Shown piece by piece: positions 42,203 through 54,211 of a DNA stretch of 64,000 nt; position 1 is the stretch's first letter; each line of letters begins with the position of its first letter. The position numbers and the translations under genes were made by a program. The DNA is taken from the NCBI GenBank assembly GCA_037127255.1, contig JBANSL010000002.1, forward strand, positions 94,766,519 to 94,830,518, in the 5' to 3' direction. The DNA comes from Persicaria tinctoria (lineage: Eukaryota > Streptophyta > Magnoliopsida > Caryophyllales > Polygonaceae). Under the pieces are notes generated by a model that searched no databases, was not told where the DNA came from, and saw only the letters and a program-made list of their open reading frames with translations.

Positions 42203-45200
42203 TGTAAAGGCCCGGATTTTAAATAATAAATTTCAACAAATAATATAAAATGGATTTAAAAATAATAATAATAATAATAATAATTCGGATATTTTAAGGA
42301 AAACTCGTCATTAATCTACTAAATCGAAATTGAAATCCTTTAAGCGGGTTCCGGCCTAATTTTGAACCTTGAGGGACAATTCCGTCATTTTACCTTGGGA
42401 TTTGAAATAAACTTTGGGATGTCGACATCTTTGAAATTTTGAAGCGTTATTTTGATCGAGTCGGAATAAGATCGAGAGAGCGGGATTTAAAATATCAATT
42501 GTCGGAAATTCACATTCTCGACCCGGGACCACAATTCCGTCACCTTCTCCCATCCTTATCGATTCCAACTCATACCCTCTCTTTTGGGTAAAATCTTATC
42601 TCTACTTTCCCCCTTCCCTTCTTAATTCAATTGTTTTGGCAAACAAACAAACCCCTAAGGCTGTAAATTTGACCAAAGGCAAAGGTAATATCGTAGCTGT
42701 TGAACAGCCCCAATGTCCCACCCCTCATTTTCAATTCCAAACCCATGTTCCTCCCTCTCCATCTCTCTTCTCTTTCAATTTCTACACCAACGCCACCACC
42801 GACATTCCACCATCACCAATGCCGGCTACCTTCCCCCACCTCCTGACTTCCTTCCGACGCCAACAGCAGCAACCACCGTTAACACCAGTAGCCACCACCA
42901 CTTCTGGACTGCATCTCCTTCCTTGTTCATCGTCTGTCGAGCAAACACCAAGGCCACGCCTCAAGGTTCCTCCTCCCTCCTCTGAGCCCGAGCAGCAGCA
43001 GGCGATACCGGCCCCCCCTTCCTTTCCCCCGACGCCGACAAACGCCAGGAGAACCACCGGACCGCCGCCGAGCCTCAGCGCCCTTCTTCTTCCCTGTTCT
43101 GATTCAATCCGAGCGGTAAGTCACCCGTTCTTCCTCCTTCCGCTCAATTCGTATGCAAAGGTTCACCTTTAACCCTCGTTCGAACGTCCTAGGCCAAGAA
43201 CAAGCCGAATCGATCTCCGACGAAGCTCAATCGTGCCCCGACGAAGGTTTTCCGGCGAGGCCCTTCTCCTCGGTGAGCTTCCCCTTCTTCCCTTTTTGTG
43301 TCGATTTGGAATCTCTGTCTTATCTGGTGTCGGGGAGGGTTTTCGATCTGAGTGGGGTAGGTTGAGTCGGAAACGGACCCGCCGGCAGGGGCTGGATTCT
43401 TCTTCTTCCTCCCGGTTCTGTTCGTCGTTGTGAACTGCGTCGCTGTTCTTTTGATTGGGGAAGAAGACAGAGTTGTATGTTTGGGTTGGGCTGGGTTATG
43501 ATCTCGGATCCGGGTTGGGGTTAAGCAGAGCTGGGCCATCCTTCCTCCAATTTCGGGTATGGGCCATATCTTTGGGTATTCATTCCAGATTTCAGTCTTG
43601 GGCTTCTCCTATGGGCTCGGGTTTGGGCTGAGACAGGGTTGAGTTTTGGGCTTGTTGGATTGGGTTGTATTGTTTTATTTAAAGGGTGTTGTTTTATGTG
43701 TTATGTTAAATGTGTATTAAATATAAGACGAGATTTTGGGTAATTTTCGGAAATTGTTAAATTGTTAACTAATTGGATTATATATATATTATTAAATTAT
43801 GGATCTTAAAATATAAAGGGATTTAAAATATATTATTTGGACTTGGATTTGAAAGAGAATTGGGAAAAGGTTTTCAAGGTTGGAAATTGATTGATGAATG
43901 GAAAAGAATTTAATAGAAATTAAGAAGAGGATTTTTGGAAATGATCTAACCTTGTCGGAGTTGTTGATAAAATAATAATAGTAAGTGGATTTAGAGGATA
44001 ATATTTTATTAATGGATTTTGACCAGATAGGATTTGGGAAATTATTTTGAAAGTGAGTTGATCTAATTTGAGATTTAAGAGTTTGAGAAATAATTTCGTG
44101 AGATTTATCGATTGTTTTGATTAAATGGTTTTGGTTGAAGTTGATCGCATCGAAAAGATTTTAGAAAAAGGTTTAGTATCGATTGGTTTCGGAAATGTTG
44201 AGAACGTGGGTTATGTGTGTATGGATGTCGGTCTGGTAGCTTATGGAATTGACTTGATGATAGGTGTGTATTGCTTTCGGACTTGCATTGGGCCCTTACT
44301 TGCGTTATTTTGCTGTTCTGCATCTTCAGGTAAGTTCCCTAGGGGGCTTACTCAGGTTGGACATTCAGGCCTGTTGTTGCATTTTATGTTAGGTGTTGCA
44401 TTCATGATCAGCATGCCATGTAGTACCATGCTAGGTTGCATCGATCGTTGAGCATTCTCTTTCTCTATGCGTATGTAAACAGAACGGCCGTTATCTGTGA
44501 TAGTCCTAGAAGTCTTTGCTAGGGTCATAGGGTAGCCCAGCCTCATCGGGTACCCTGAGTCAATCGAGTACTTCCTTATATTATGATATGCCTGCGGGCT
44601 TTATTGTGGAGCGGGTTAGGCATGCGTGCCGCCCTATTATGAATGAATGCATTCACGAGCTGGCCAGTCTCCGCCTGTCGGAAGAGGTGGAGGTAGGAGA
44701 GGGATATGCCACTTGGCATTGTCTTGGGCCCTTTACAGTATTTCTGCACATTATTATGAACTAGGAGCATGCTAGTGTGTTTGAATTCCGTACTGCATTA
44801 GAGCATCTTTATTAGGTATAGCACATACTATGTGGCCTCAGAGAGGACTGCCGGTCCCGCGTGCGTGGCTCGATCTGATTCCTTTCCCCGTTCTTCTTTT
44901 AAAGGTATTATCTGCAGATTGAGTGCTCGATGTCTATATGATGGGGTTCCCTTTTGGCGATCCGAAGAATCTGGCTAACATTCTAATTTAATAAAATGGT
45001 AACTACCCACTCATGATTTGGTTTTGATCCGGCTCTGCCGTGACACTTGTATCTTTACTTTGCTTCCGCTTTACTTCCGTTTGAAATGGATTCCGCGACA
45101 TAGTCTTAGGACAGATTAAGGGTACCCAACGGCCCTTCGAGGTTTTAGGGTTTGAAATCCCTCTTTATACTAATCATAAAAGTGTTTGAAACCTCGACCC

Positions 45201-45279
45201 GTACCTGGATTGCAAGATCCGAACAAGGGGTTTTATCCCTTGAAACGTAACCCGGAAATTATTATTCTGGGCCGTTACA
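42203..45279 (+). repeat. 3' LTR, full length
   Basis: Starts TGTAAAGGCCCGG and ends GGGCCGTTACA, which form an 11-bp imperfect inverted repeat. It contains an (AAT)n run near 42265, a GC-rich stretch at 42640-43440 (possible promoter and leader; its proline- and serine-rich frames are not genes), and a paralogue of the minus-strand LTR at 61060-64000. Confidence 0.85.
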
Positions 45280-45284
45280 GAATC

Positions 45285-46421
45285 GTGGATCACAACAAGG
45301 GTCCCATGGTAAGGCATATAACGGGAAAAGAGTTGCAAGTGCTGGTAAAGGACCAGCAACTAGAGCACGCCTTAGAAGTGGTCCAGGCTTTTCAAGTGTG
45401 TGGGAAAGAGGAGCATGTGGTTGCAGAGGTACAGAATGTGTTGGATCAGTTTAGAGATGTATTTGAAGAACCATCTCAGCTACCTCCGGAGAGGGGTTGT
45501 GAGCACAGCATACCTTTGAAATTTGGCGCACATGCCATCTGTGCTAAACCATACAGGTATCCCCACACACAAAAAGACGAGATCGAGAAACAGATCAAAG
45601 TAATGCTATCAACTGGGTTGATCAGACCAAGTCAGAGTCCGTTCGCATCTCCCACATTACTGGTGAAGAAAAAAGATGGCACTTGGAGGTTCTGTGTGGA
45701 TTATCGGAAGCTCAATGAGGCTACAATTAAAGACAAGTTTCCAATCCCCAATATTGAATAGTTGTTGGATGAATTAAAGGGAGGTGCAGTATTCTCAAAG
45801 TTAGACTTGAGAGAAGGGTATCATCAGGTAAGGGTAGCTGAAATGGACATCCCTAAGACAGCCTTTAGAACTCACAATGGGCATTATGAGTTTAACGTAA
45901 TGCCCTTCGGCTTGACAAATGCCCCAGCTACGTTTCAATCATTGATGAATGTAGTTTTTGCTGAGTTTTTAAGGAAGCATGTGCTAGTGTTCTTTGATGA
46001 TATTCTTGCCTACATCCCGAGCCTAAAGGAGCACCTTGACCATCTGAAATCTGTGTTAATTAGTATGAGGAAGCATCAGTTGTATGCTAAATTGTCCAAG
46101 TACAGTTTTGCAGTGTCAAGAGTGGAATACCTTGGCCATATCATTTCTGCAGAAGGGGTTGCAACAGACCCACCTAAAATTGAAGCAGTAATGAACTGGC
46201 TAGTGCCCAGGAATGAGAAAGAACTGAGAAGCTTCTTGGGGTTGGTGGGCTACTACAGGCGATTCATTAGAAGTTTTGGGGTTATTTGTCGTCCAATGAC
46301 TGAATTGCTGAAAAAGGATAGCGTCAATTGGGGTGTGGACAGTAATAAGGCCTTCCAACAGATCAAGCAATTACTCTACTCCCCACCAGTGCTTAGGAAG
46401 TTTTCTCATCTGATGATTTGA
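45285..46421 (+). pseudogene. Ty3/gypsy reverse transcriptase, one stop codon, truncated
   Basis: Continues the gypsy element after the inserted LARD. Visible: [60 protein letters not shown], the motif LPFG-equivalent [13 protein letters not shown], catalytic FFDDIL, and LGHIIS followed by the connection ([15 protein letters not shown]). A TAG at 45759-45761 interrupts it just after FPIPNIE. It ends at 46421 before RNase H. Confidence 0.9.
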
Positions 46422-49400
46422 CACTAGCTAATTTACTTTTCATTTGATTTACATATTGATTTCTAAATCTATAATAAATTTTATTAATGGTCATGATTTA
46501 TTTATGAATTGTTTTTAATGATTTTCTAGGAATTGAACTTCTGGAAACTCATGGGTGGCTTTAATCTTCATGGGATTACTGCACCAAGTTGGATCATTTC
46601 CCTTTTCTTCATACCATTTAACATCTTGGAAGATATATATGAGCATCCTTTGTTATTTTGAATTGGTAATATAGTTTAATGGCAATCAATTTAAAAATTT
46701 ATAAAGTTGTACGATCAATTTTAGCTTTCAAATTCAACCGTCCTCTTTTACAACCTCTAGATTATGCATACATAAAGCAAAAAATTGACTAAAATGAAAA
46801 TTCGTTGATAGATGAAATTAGAACCTCATTGTTTATTTCTAGAGGCTCCAATATAATTATATATTGTGATGACATGAATTTTTTTTAACCAGTCCATAGT
46901 TTCCATTGTGAGCACTGGGCATAGCTTGAATGGAAAGCCTTTAGTCTTTGCACTTGTTACCTACAGATTAAATGCTTTTAAAGCTTGCTTGAATAATCAA
47001 TGGTTATTTTCTAAAAGAATAGTGGACTTGGGCTTGGTTATCTCTTTCATTGCATTGCAATGGAGGAATTAAGTAGTGTTTTAGGATTTATTGCCCTATC
47101 ATATGGAGCTAATTCTAACCTGTGCATAAATCAGTTGTTATATATATATCATACATATGCTTCATATTTTGGTTTGCAATATTTATTTTACAACACTTTA
47201 TGTCAATGATTATAATACCTTCTTGATGATTTCCTAGGCTAGGAATGGAAATGCTTGTTCAATGTTCTTTGCCATCGCATTCTTCGATTTCTCTTTCTTT
47301 AATGATTTCTGCATGTTCGGTGCTCTTTATTGTTTTTTTTACCTTACTCACGTATTAGATGTATGTTGTTCAACTGAATTTCTCAACCCCTTTTTGTTAT
47401 TCAATTGAATTTCTCATCCACCCTGAATTTTATATGACCTCTTTGTTGTTGTTTTTTCCTCCGTCTTACAGCTTCATTCACATCCTGCCCGCATCTATCT
47501 TCTCTAGCTCTTTGTCTGTTTCCCTGTTCATTTCAGTTTTTGCTTAACCTATTTCTTGTTCCATATACAGGTTTGTTCACTTCTTGCCGACTCTCTTCAA
47601 GCTTATTCTCTGCTTTGTTGGTATTTCTTAGTTTGCATCGCGTTCACTGTTTTGTTTTTCTTTTCCAGGATTGAAGGTTCGATAATGTAAAAACAATGTA
47701 ATAAGAAATACTCTAGAAGGGGGGTTGAATAGAGTATGCCCGTTTTTCGCAGAAAGTCTCAAGACTTTTGAAGCTTGAATCAAAACTCTTGAGATTAAAC
47801 CTGAATCACAAAGTTAGACAATCGAACCAAGTGCGGAAATAAGGTAAAGCAAATAAGTAAAGGACACGAGTAATTGTTTATGAGGTTCAGCACAACTGGC
47901 CTACGTCCCCGCCTAGGGTTCTTCCACAACCCTAGGATTCAAAGGCTTTATTGAATGCTTAGCTTAGGATCCTAATAGCTCACCGAGAAGCCTCTCTCCT
48001 ATACAATTGCAATCTAGTCAACTCACGTTCCCTTGGAGTCCTAGACCAATCTAGAAGAGCCCCACCTCTCTCAGCTATCTAGTACAATCCTCTAACTCTC
48101 GCAAATCAATAGCCTAGTGCAACTTCCCGAGTTATAAACTCTCGAGTAACACTTGAAATAAATATATCCTATAAGCTCACAGTGACTCTCAAAGGCTTTG
48201 AAATAAACAACAAACTATTTGAGCGCTTTGCAGAGAGACACTTGGAAGACAGATCGCTTGAATGAATGAAGCTCGTGTGTAGCACTTGTACTTCTGTCTT
48301 CTCCTTCCTTTCCTTTATATAATAGCATGAAGATAGCATGGAGCGTGAGGATCTTCATCACCAGATCTCCAATGGCTCTTTCCAATCAGGTTGATCTTGG
48401 ATCTTCTATTTAAGGACACTTCGAAGCCATGATCTATTTTTGAACCGATCTTCTCAACAAGTAAAGGGAAGGATGTAATCTTGATTTATACTTCCTGAAA
48501 TGGTTAGTCCAACGAGTATATATAATATAAATGAAGTATATAATAAGATAAAATAATATACGAATAATAAGTTAGGTTTTGTATTTCATCAACTGTTAAC
48601 GCTCCAAGGCCTTTGACACAAAAAACCTGTCAAAGCCTTTGGAACATCTTTTCCGATTTTCATCAAGGGAGGGAGTTATCAAGGATGTTGTTATGCCATC
48701 GCGTTCACTCTTGCTTTTCATCTCCCTTGGAGCCTCGCCATCTCTGCAACTCGCGTTGCTCTTTCCACTTCTCCCTCGCCTCGATATCTCTCTCACTCAT
48801 CTCAACTTTCTGTTCTTCTGCTCACTTCCTTCTGATTTTGCCTTTCAGCAGTTGCTTAAAGAGCATTAGCAACACTCTCAGCCCTCAGGTAACTGTTAGC
48901 ACTAGATTTTGCCGTTTATTGTCTTACTGTTTGCAACTGCTTCCTATGCAATATTGGCTATTGTTTATTGTTTGTTTTTGTTCAACTACTATATTCATGC
49001 AAGTATGGAGGTTGGAGCTGGTGATATCATAGAAGAAGTTTATGTGAAAGAAGGACATAGAGTTATTGCTTTCGGTTAGTAATCACATTGTCGACACTCC
49101 CTTTTCCAGTGCATTGCACTGAATTTGTGATTTATGTGAATCTCTTGGAGCAAAAGACAGAGTCATAATATTTTCAAATAGCAAGATCGGATACAAACCA
49201 ATTTCAAAAACTTACAAAATGAAATTGAAGGGGAATAAATTGCAGAGTTTAAGTAGCAAAATGCATTAAAGCATTAACACATGATGAATAAATCTTTTCC
49301 ATAATCTCTTATTATCTTAATTAAAGTTAGGTGTTTTTTATTATATCTGCCTAATTTTTAAAATTTTAGATTATATTAACTTTTGTCTAAATTTTTAAAA

Positions 49401-49700
49401 AATTGGGACACATACCCATTGCAAAAATAGTCTTGAGACCAGCTATCCTAAAGCCTCACAAATACAGTTGCTCACTTAAACTAATACTATCAAGTTACAG
49501 CTTCGACAAGATGCCTAAAGAATCTACATTAATGCATGTTCTATCTTAATCCTGCTTATTATTTGGTTTTTGGGTTCTGAGGGTAAATATCATTAGTTAC
49601 CTAGAATTTGTATCTTATGTGATCTTGAATCTTCGGTAGATATAAGCCATGTTTAATGAAGGATGTACATTTTTTAGTCAAAAGTAATGGAGTGCCTTGT
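46422..49700 (+). other. Region of mixed fragments without a recognised intact gene
   Basis: Two exon-like pieces stand out. One at about 46531-46663 is open for 43 codons after a splice acceptor TTTTCTAG (ELNFWKLMGGFNLHGITAPS...). One at about 49010-49079 reads MEVGAGDIIEEVYVKEGHRV... to a stop. Neither is recognised. An LTR-like block lies at 47690-48590. The neighbouring eL14 and myosin fragments suggest that these too may be captured gene pieces. Confidence 0.4.
47690..48590 (+). repeat. LTR-like sequence, copia type
   Basis: TGTAAAAACAATGTAATAAG and CTAGAAGGGGGGTTGAATAG near the left edge are typical of plant copia LTRs, and TGAGGTTCAGCACAACTGGC follows. No partner LTR, coding region or target duplication was found, so the ends are approximate. 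Confidence 0.5.
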
Positions 49701-49705
49701 TGCAT

Positions 49706-49979
49706 AGATGTGAAAAACAAGTGAAAAAGCAGCTCCTGGGGTCAAAAGGTGATTATTCAACATAAGAGAGCATTACTCAATGACTTCGACAGGTTCAAGA
49801 TAATGTTGGCAAAGATCAAGGTCTGTATTATTGATTTCCCAAGGTTAGTCAGCTTCAGCCAAAACTCTTTGACATTTTGCAATGGATGCCCAATCCTAAA
49901 TTTTGCCCCTTGTAATTATTATGTATTGAAGATAGCTGAAAAAATGAGGCAAGAACTTGTGAATTTGAAAAGGCAGTAA
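49706..49979 (+). pseudogene. Ribosomal protein eL14 fragment, nonsense mutated
   Basis: Two exons of the 60S ribosomal protein eL14 C-terminal half. The first (to 49820, donor GT) encodes a DVKNK...[20 protein letters not shown] stretch and [14 protein letters not shown]. The second (49932-49979) ends [11 protein letters not shown] then TAA. The tryptophan codon expected after DVKNK is TGA here. The intron is retained, so this is a piece of genomic DNA, not a processed copy. The N-terminal half is missing. Confidence 0.85.
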
Positions 49980-50088
49980 CCTAAGAAGATCGGCGTCGCT
50001 TGATTTTCAGTTTTTATTATTTTTATGAAATATCACTCAAAAACAAATTTTATATCACTAGTTACTCTCAAATTTGTCAATAATTTAG

Positions 50089-50720
50089 GGTGTTCTTGAG
50101 GCTATAAGGATTAGCTGTGCTGGATATCCCACTAGGAAGACGTTTTATGAATTTCTTCTTCGGTTTGGTGTCCTGGCTCCTGAGGTGCTGGAATGAAAGT
50201 GAGTTCATGTGTCTTTTCATTGATTTTGAGCTCGATTGTCAATATGAATGCCTCTTTCCTGTTTTTGCGACTCATGAAATACTGCTGAGTGCGTTCATTT
50301 TCCTTGCAGCTATGATGATAAAGTTGCATTCCAAAAGATTCTCGATAAAATGGGACTAAAAGTATATCAGGTGCCGATTTCTTCTTCTTGGACTCTTACC
50401 TCTTTTTGTCTGGTTTTATACCCCTGTCTCATTCTTTTATGCAAATGGATAAATCAGCCTTCTGAGATCTTCAACTATCTTCTTTTTTCCATGTCCGAGT
50501 TGCACCTATTGCAATCTATGGATTTGTCGTGTGCTGCTTTCCAAGTTACTGAATTTTGGTTGTAGCCTTTTCTTTTTTCTAACAGATAGGTAGGACGAAA
50601 GTTTTCTTGAGAGCAGGCCAGATGGCTGAATTGGATGCAAGAAGGACAGATCGAGGTTCTTGGAAATGCAGCTAGAATCATTCAAAGACGGATTCAAAGA
50701 AGGATTCGGACGTATAGGCT
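50089..50720 (+). pseudogene. Class XI myosin motor-domain fragment, three exons
   Basis: Exon 50089-50198 encodes [20 protein letters not shown] and [10 protein letters not shown], then a TGA in place of a glycine codon. Exon 50310-50370 encodes YDDKVAFQKILDKMGLK. Exon 50586 to about 50720 encodes [20 protein letters not shown], then a two-base insertion, then [13 protein letters not shown] in the shifted frame. These are the converter and lever-arm start of a plant myosin XI. Introns are kept, the rest of the gene is absent, and it starts about 110 bp after the eL14 fragment on the same strand. Confidence 0.9.
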
Positions 50721-50749
50721 ATATGGCTACTTATCGACATATTGTATAT

Positions 50750-51091
50750 AAATTATGTTTTTTGACATTTTATTTTGTATAATGATTGAAATTTTAATAT
50801 ATAGGTAAATTGTGGGTATTATTTATTTTTTTTTAAAAAAAATATTGGACTTTTTAGCCCGGGTCTAAATAATCCGTGCTAAAAAGTAGTGTTTTTTTAA
50901 TTTTACCCCACACTTTAGCCGCTAATTTTCTTGTTACGCCTATTTGCCGAAGCTACCAAATTTTGCCACCCCAAAATTCGCCACCCCCCATTTGCCATAG
51001 CTAAGCCGAAGCTAGATGCCTTTTGCTACCCCTTGAAGCCCTTTTGCCACGACTTTTTGCCGAAGCGAATTTCATTTTTTTTTTTTTAGTG
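50750..51091. other. Short repeats replacing the 5' end of P450 copy 2
   Basis: AACTTTTTAGC-type inverted words flank TAATCCGTGC at about 50847-50887 (a 10-bp stem), typical of a transposon end. Then degenerate units such as TTTTGCCACCCC and GCCGAAGC recur about five times from 50940 to 51070, followed by a poly-T run and AG just before P450 homology begins. Confidence 0.55.
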
Positions 51092-51920
51092 ATAGCCCCA
51101 TTGCCTCCGGGCAAGCTGGGGCTACCGATACTAGGGGAGTCAATGGCTTTCCTATCGAACCTAATGGCATCAACCCCGGAAAGGTTCATCCAAGATCGTA
51201 TAAAAAGGCACGCATCGTCCACCTTCAAGACGTCGTTGCTTGGGGACCCGATGGTTGTGTTGTACGGCGCAGCAGGCAACAAGTTCGCGTTCGCAAACGA
51301 GGGGAAGCTGGTGAGGGCGTGGTGGCCGAAGACGGCAGACACTCTGTTTGGGGGTAGCAGGATCCCGCCGTCGGATGTGTTTCAGATCAAGGACTTGGCG
51401 TCGTACCTTAAGCCCGACGGGCTGCACAGGTACGTGGGGATCATGGACTCCATGGCCCGGCCTGGACACACTTGCAGGCTAAATGGCATGGCCAACAACA
51501 GGTGATTTGTATTTTAGCTCTCTCTAATTAAACACTTCCTTAAATTAAACAACAGGTGATTGCATTGGTATTTTTTAGATTTTTTTATTTTTTGCTTTTT
51601 TGTATGAAAAAAGAATGTTTTTAAAAAAATATATTAGAAAAAAACCTTAAATTTATGATTTAAATTGCCATTTTTAGTAGTTTTTTTAAAAGAAAATGTT
51701 TAAAAAATGAGATTTTTTATATGTATATATAGAAAAAGATAAAAATGAGATTTTCCTGACTAGAGGGGCTTCAGTCATCTCGATTAGCCCCATAGATCCA
51801 CGGTAATCCACCATTACTTCCTCCTCTAATCCTCGGTTAATAAAAAAAAATGTCATTTATTATTTACACATCTACATATGCTTTTTAAAAATAATATAAA
51901 ATATCAAAAAAAAATTAATC

Positions 51921-51923
<3 letters not shown>

Positions 51924-51980
<57 letters not shown>
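51924..51980. repeat. (TA)n microsatellite in P450 copy 2 intron 1
   Basis: About 28 TA units. Confidence 0.95.
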
Positions 51981-51985
<5 letters not shown>

Positions 51986-52377
51986 CATATTTATTACCAA
52001 CAAGGACTCCCTTCATCTTGAGATGTAATTCATTTACTATTTCGCATGCTTTTTAATGATGAAAAAGTGGATATTTATGTAGTTTTTATCATAATTAAAA
52101 AGTATGTGTGAACATTAAATGATACTATGTATCTTTTAATTAACTATGATTGTGTTTAAATTTTAAAATGTATTAATTATATAATCAAATATGAAACTAG
52201 AAATTAAAATTTTAGTAGGCTGGATAGGCTAAATTATTCTTTAAACGATTTTTTTTTACTTAATGGAACCCTTAATCATAGAATAAAAGGTAACGGTTGA
52301 TGTAGTGGTTGTGAAAATATATGTATGTGCATGGAGCAGGTAACGGTTTATTCGATGGCGGTGGAATACACCTTGAC

Positions 52378-52476
52378 GAACCATTTCGGAATGGCTCATC
52401 GGAAAGGACTTGTGGATAATAGTCATAGGTCTCCGGTTCGAACCCCGGAATGGCCGCTCTTTATTTACCAATTCAA
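52378..52476 (+). mobile_element. tRNA-derived SINE inserted in P450 copy 2 exon 2
   Basis: A 99-bp insertion flanked by a perfect 15-bp target duplication, GGAATACACCTTGAC (52363-52377 and 52477-52491). It carries an A-box-like TGGCTCATCGG (52392-52402) and a perfect B box GGTTCGAACCC (52435-52445). Removing it with one duplication restores the reading of the P450 at VEYTLTLACRLFL. A second, older copy lies at 17075-17165. Confidence 0.92.
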
Positions 52477-52513
52477 GGAATACACCTTGACACTAGCATG
52501 TCGGTTATTTCTA

Positions 52514-53705
52514 GGGAAATTCCGTTTGGTACCCCCGAGTTTTTTACAATTCCGGATGGTGTCCCACACTTTTTTTTTGTCCGGATGGTACCCCTAAGTT
52601 TTATCAAAAGTCCGGCTCATGCCCAAAATTCATAGTTTCTCTTTTTTAATGAATAAAACCACCCATTATTTTTATTTTTTCATAAATATGCCCATTTACT
52701 TTTAACATTGAACAAAACTACATATTAATTAACAAAATTCAACACAAAAGTGACAAAACCAACTTTATTTTTTAAAATTTTACAAAATCACATATTATTT
52801 CCAAAAATTTTATTGCAATATTTGTAAATGTGATTGATCAATATTTCCAAAATTTTTATTGCAATATTTTTAACACATATTATTTTTCAAAACAATATTT
52901 AACTTATATCTCATTAACTTCAAACAATTTGTAAATGTGATTGATCAATTTAACCAAATGCTTGATTATAATTTTTTTGAAAAAGAAAAGTAAATTTTAT
53001 TTATTTATTTTTCTTCTTGTAAAAGAAAAATATAATAAGAGATTAATCATTCTTATTTTATTAGGTTTTATGTATTCCAAACAAAAGAAATGAATAACAC
53101 CTTCTTTTATTACACAAGAAATGATGTTGTGCATTTTTTAAAGCATAAAGGGTGGTTTTACACAAAGTATGGTTTTACGAAGTATTTTTTATAATGTATA
53201 GGTTAACTATTTTTGTTCGCATAATAAGATAGTGGATTTGTGCAAAATTTTGTAAATAATGGGTGATTATGTACATGCAATATTTGAAAAATAATGAGAT
53301 TTATTTTTTATAAAATATGAAAAATATGTAACGGATCTTTTGTGTAATGTCAAAAATAATAGTTGATTTTCTTCAAAAAAAATTTTGGAAAGAATGGGTA
53401 CTTTTTGCTACAACTTTGGCAATAATGTGTGATCTTATTAATTTTAAAAAATAAAGGTGATTTTGTCAATTTTGTTTTCAATTTAGTTAAATGATAAGTA
53501 GTTTTGTTTAATGTTAAAAGTAAATGGGCATATTTATGAAAAAATAAAAATAAAGGGTGGTTTTATTCATTAAAAAGAAGAAACTATGAATTTTGGGCAT
53601 GAGCCGGACTTTTGACAAAACTCGGGGGTACCATCCGGACAAAAAAAAAGTGTGGGACACCATCCGGAATTGTCAAAAACTCGGGGGTACCAAACGGAAT
53701 TTCCC
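52514..53705. mobile_element. Mutator-like non-autonomous element in P450 copy 2 exon 2
   Basis: 1192 bp, with terminal inverted repeats of about 135 bp: GGGAAATTCCGTTTGGTACC at the left and its reverse complement at the right, then further paired words (CCGGATGG, GGCTCATGCCC). It is flanked by the perfect 9-bp duplication TTATTTCTA (52505-52513 and 53706-53714). The AT-rich interior has no transposase. It splits the P450 codons for LFL and STEN. Confidence 0.95.
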
Positions 53706-54211
53706 TTATTTCTATCAACAGAAAATGCGGATTTCGTCGCAAAATTGAGCGGCTTGATGATGACATTAACTTTGGGTGTTTTTGCCGTCCCTATAAATCT
53801 GCCATGGACCCAATTCGGTCGGGCCATCCGTGCCTCAAAACTCATCATGGCCCAGTTAGCGACGGTTGTAAGGAAAAGGCAGGCACTGTTATCCTCCGTT
53901 GATAGAGGGGATTTGACCGTTGCTAATTCTCATCAAGACGTACTTTCTCACCTGTTGCTTATTACCGACGAAAATGGAAACTACTTAATGAACGATGCTG
54001 AAGTCACCAAATGGCTTAGGGGTATCCTTTTCGCTGGCCACTCTAGCAGCAGTATTGTTAATTGTTATCACCGTGCTTTTCAAGTATCTCGGTCAAGACC
54101 CCGACCTCTATAACAAAGTCTTCCAAGGTATGCAATTAGTTAACTATATATAAAATTTACTTGTATCCATCCAAACTTTTATATATATAATACATCATTT
54201 GTCAACGTCCC

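Larger units (their letters stand above)
36534..45279 (+). mobile_element. Coding-free LTR retrotransposon derivative (LARD-like)
   Basis: Inserted in the gypsy element with target duplication GAATC (36529-36533 and 45280-45284). The 5' LTR is 155 bp and the 3' LTR about 3.08 kb; the last 152 bp of both are identical. TGGTATCAGAGC at 36693 is the primer-binding site. AGAGGTGGATGA precedes the 3' LTR as the probable polypurine tract. The 5.5 kb between has no frame longer than about 120 codons and no Gag or Pol similarity, so it must rely on proteins made elsewhere. Words like TCTCGGGGACGAGAC just before the 3' LTR resemble the tail of Del/Tekay chromoviruses. Confidence 0.88.
34804..46421 (+). 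mobile_element. Degenerate Ty3/gypsy element, interrupted and 3'-truncated
   Basis: The 5' LTR (34804-34936) begins TGTTAGGAC and ends GTCCTAACA; TTGGTATCAG follows as the primer-binding site. Gag, zinc knuckle, protease and reverse transcriptase are recognisable in order. A younger LTR element is inserted at 36534-45279 within the protease-RT spacer. Sequence homologous to RNase H, integrase and the 3' LTR is absent after 46421. Confidence 0.88.

Noticed and set aside
42636..43172. A 178-codon proline- and serine-rich frame as a gene
   Set aside because: It lies inside the 3' LTR of the LARD-like element, has no recognisable domain, and comes from a CT-rich composition.
51023..51505. P450 copy 2 exon 1 as a functional chimeric start
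   Set aside because: The frame supplies only a short hydrophobic stretch, shifts near 51462, and the rest of the gene has many breaks.
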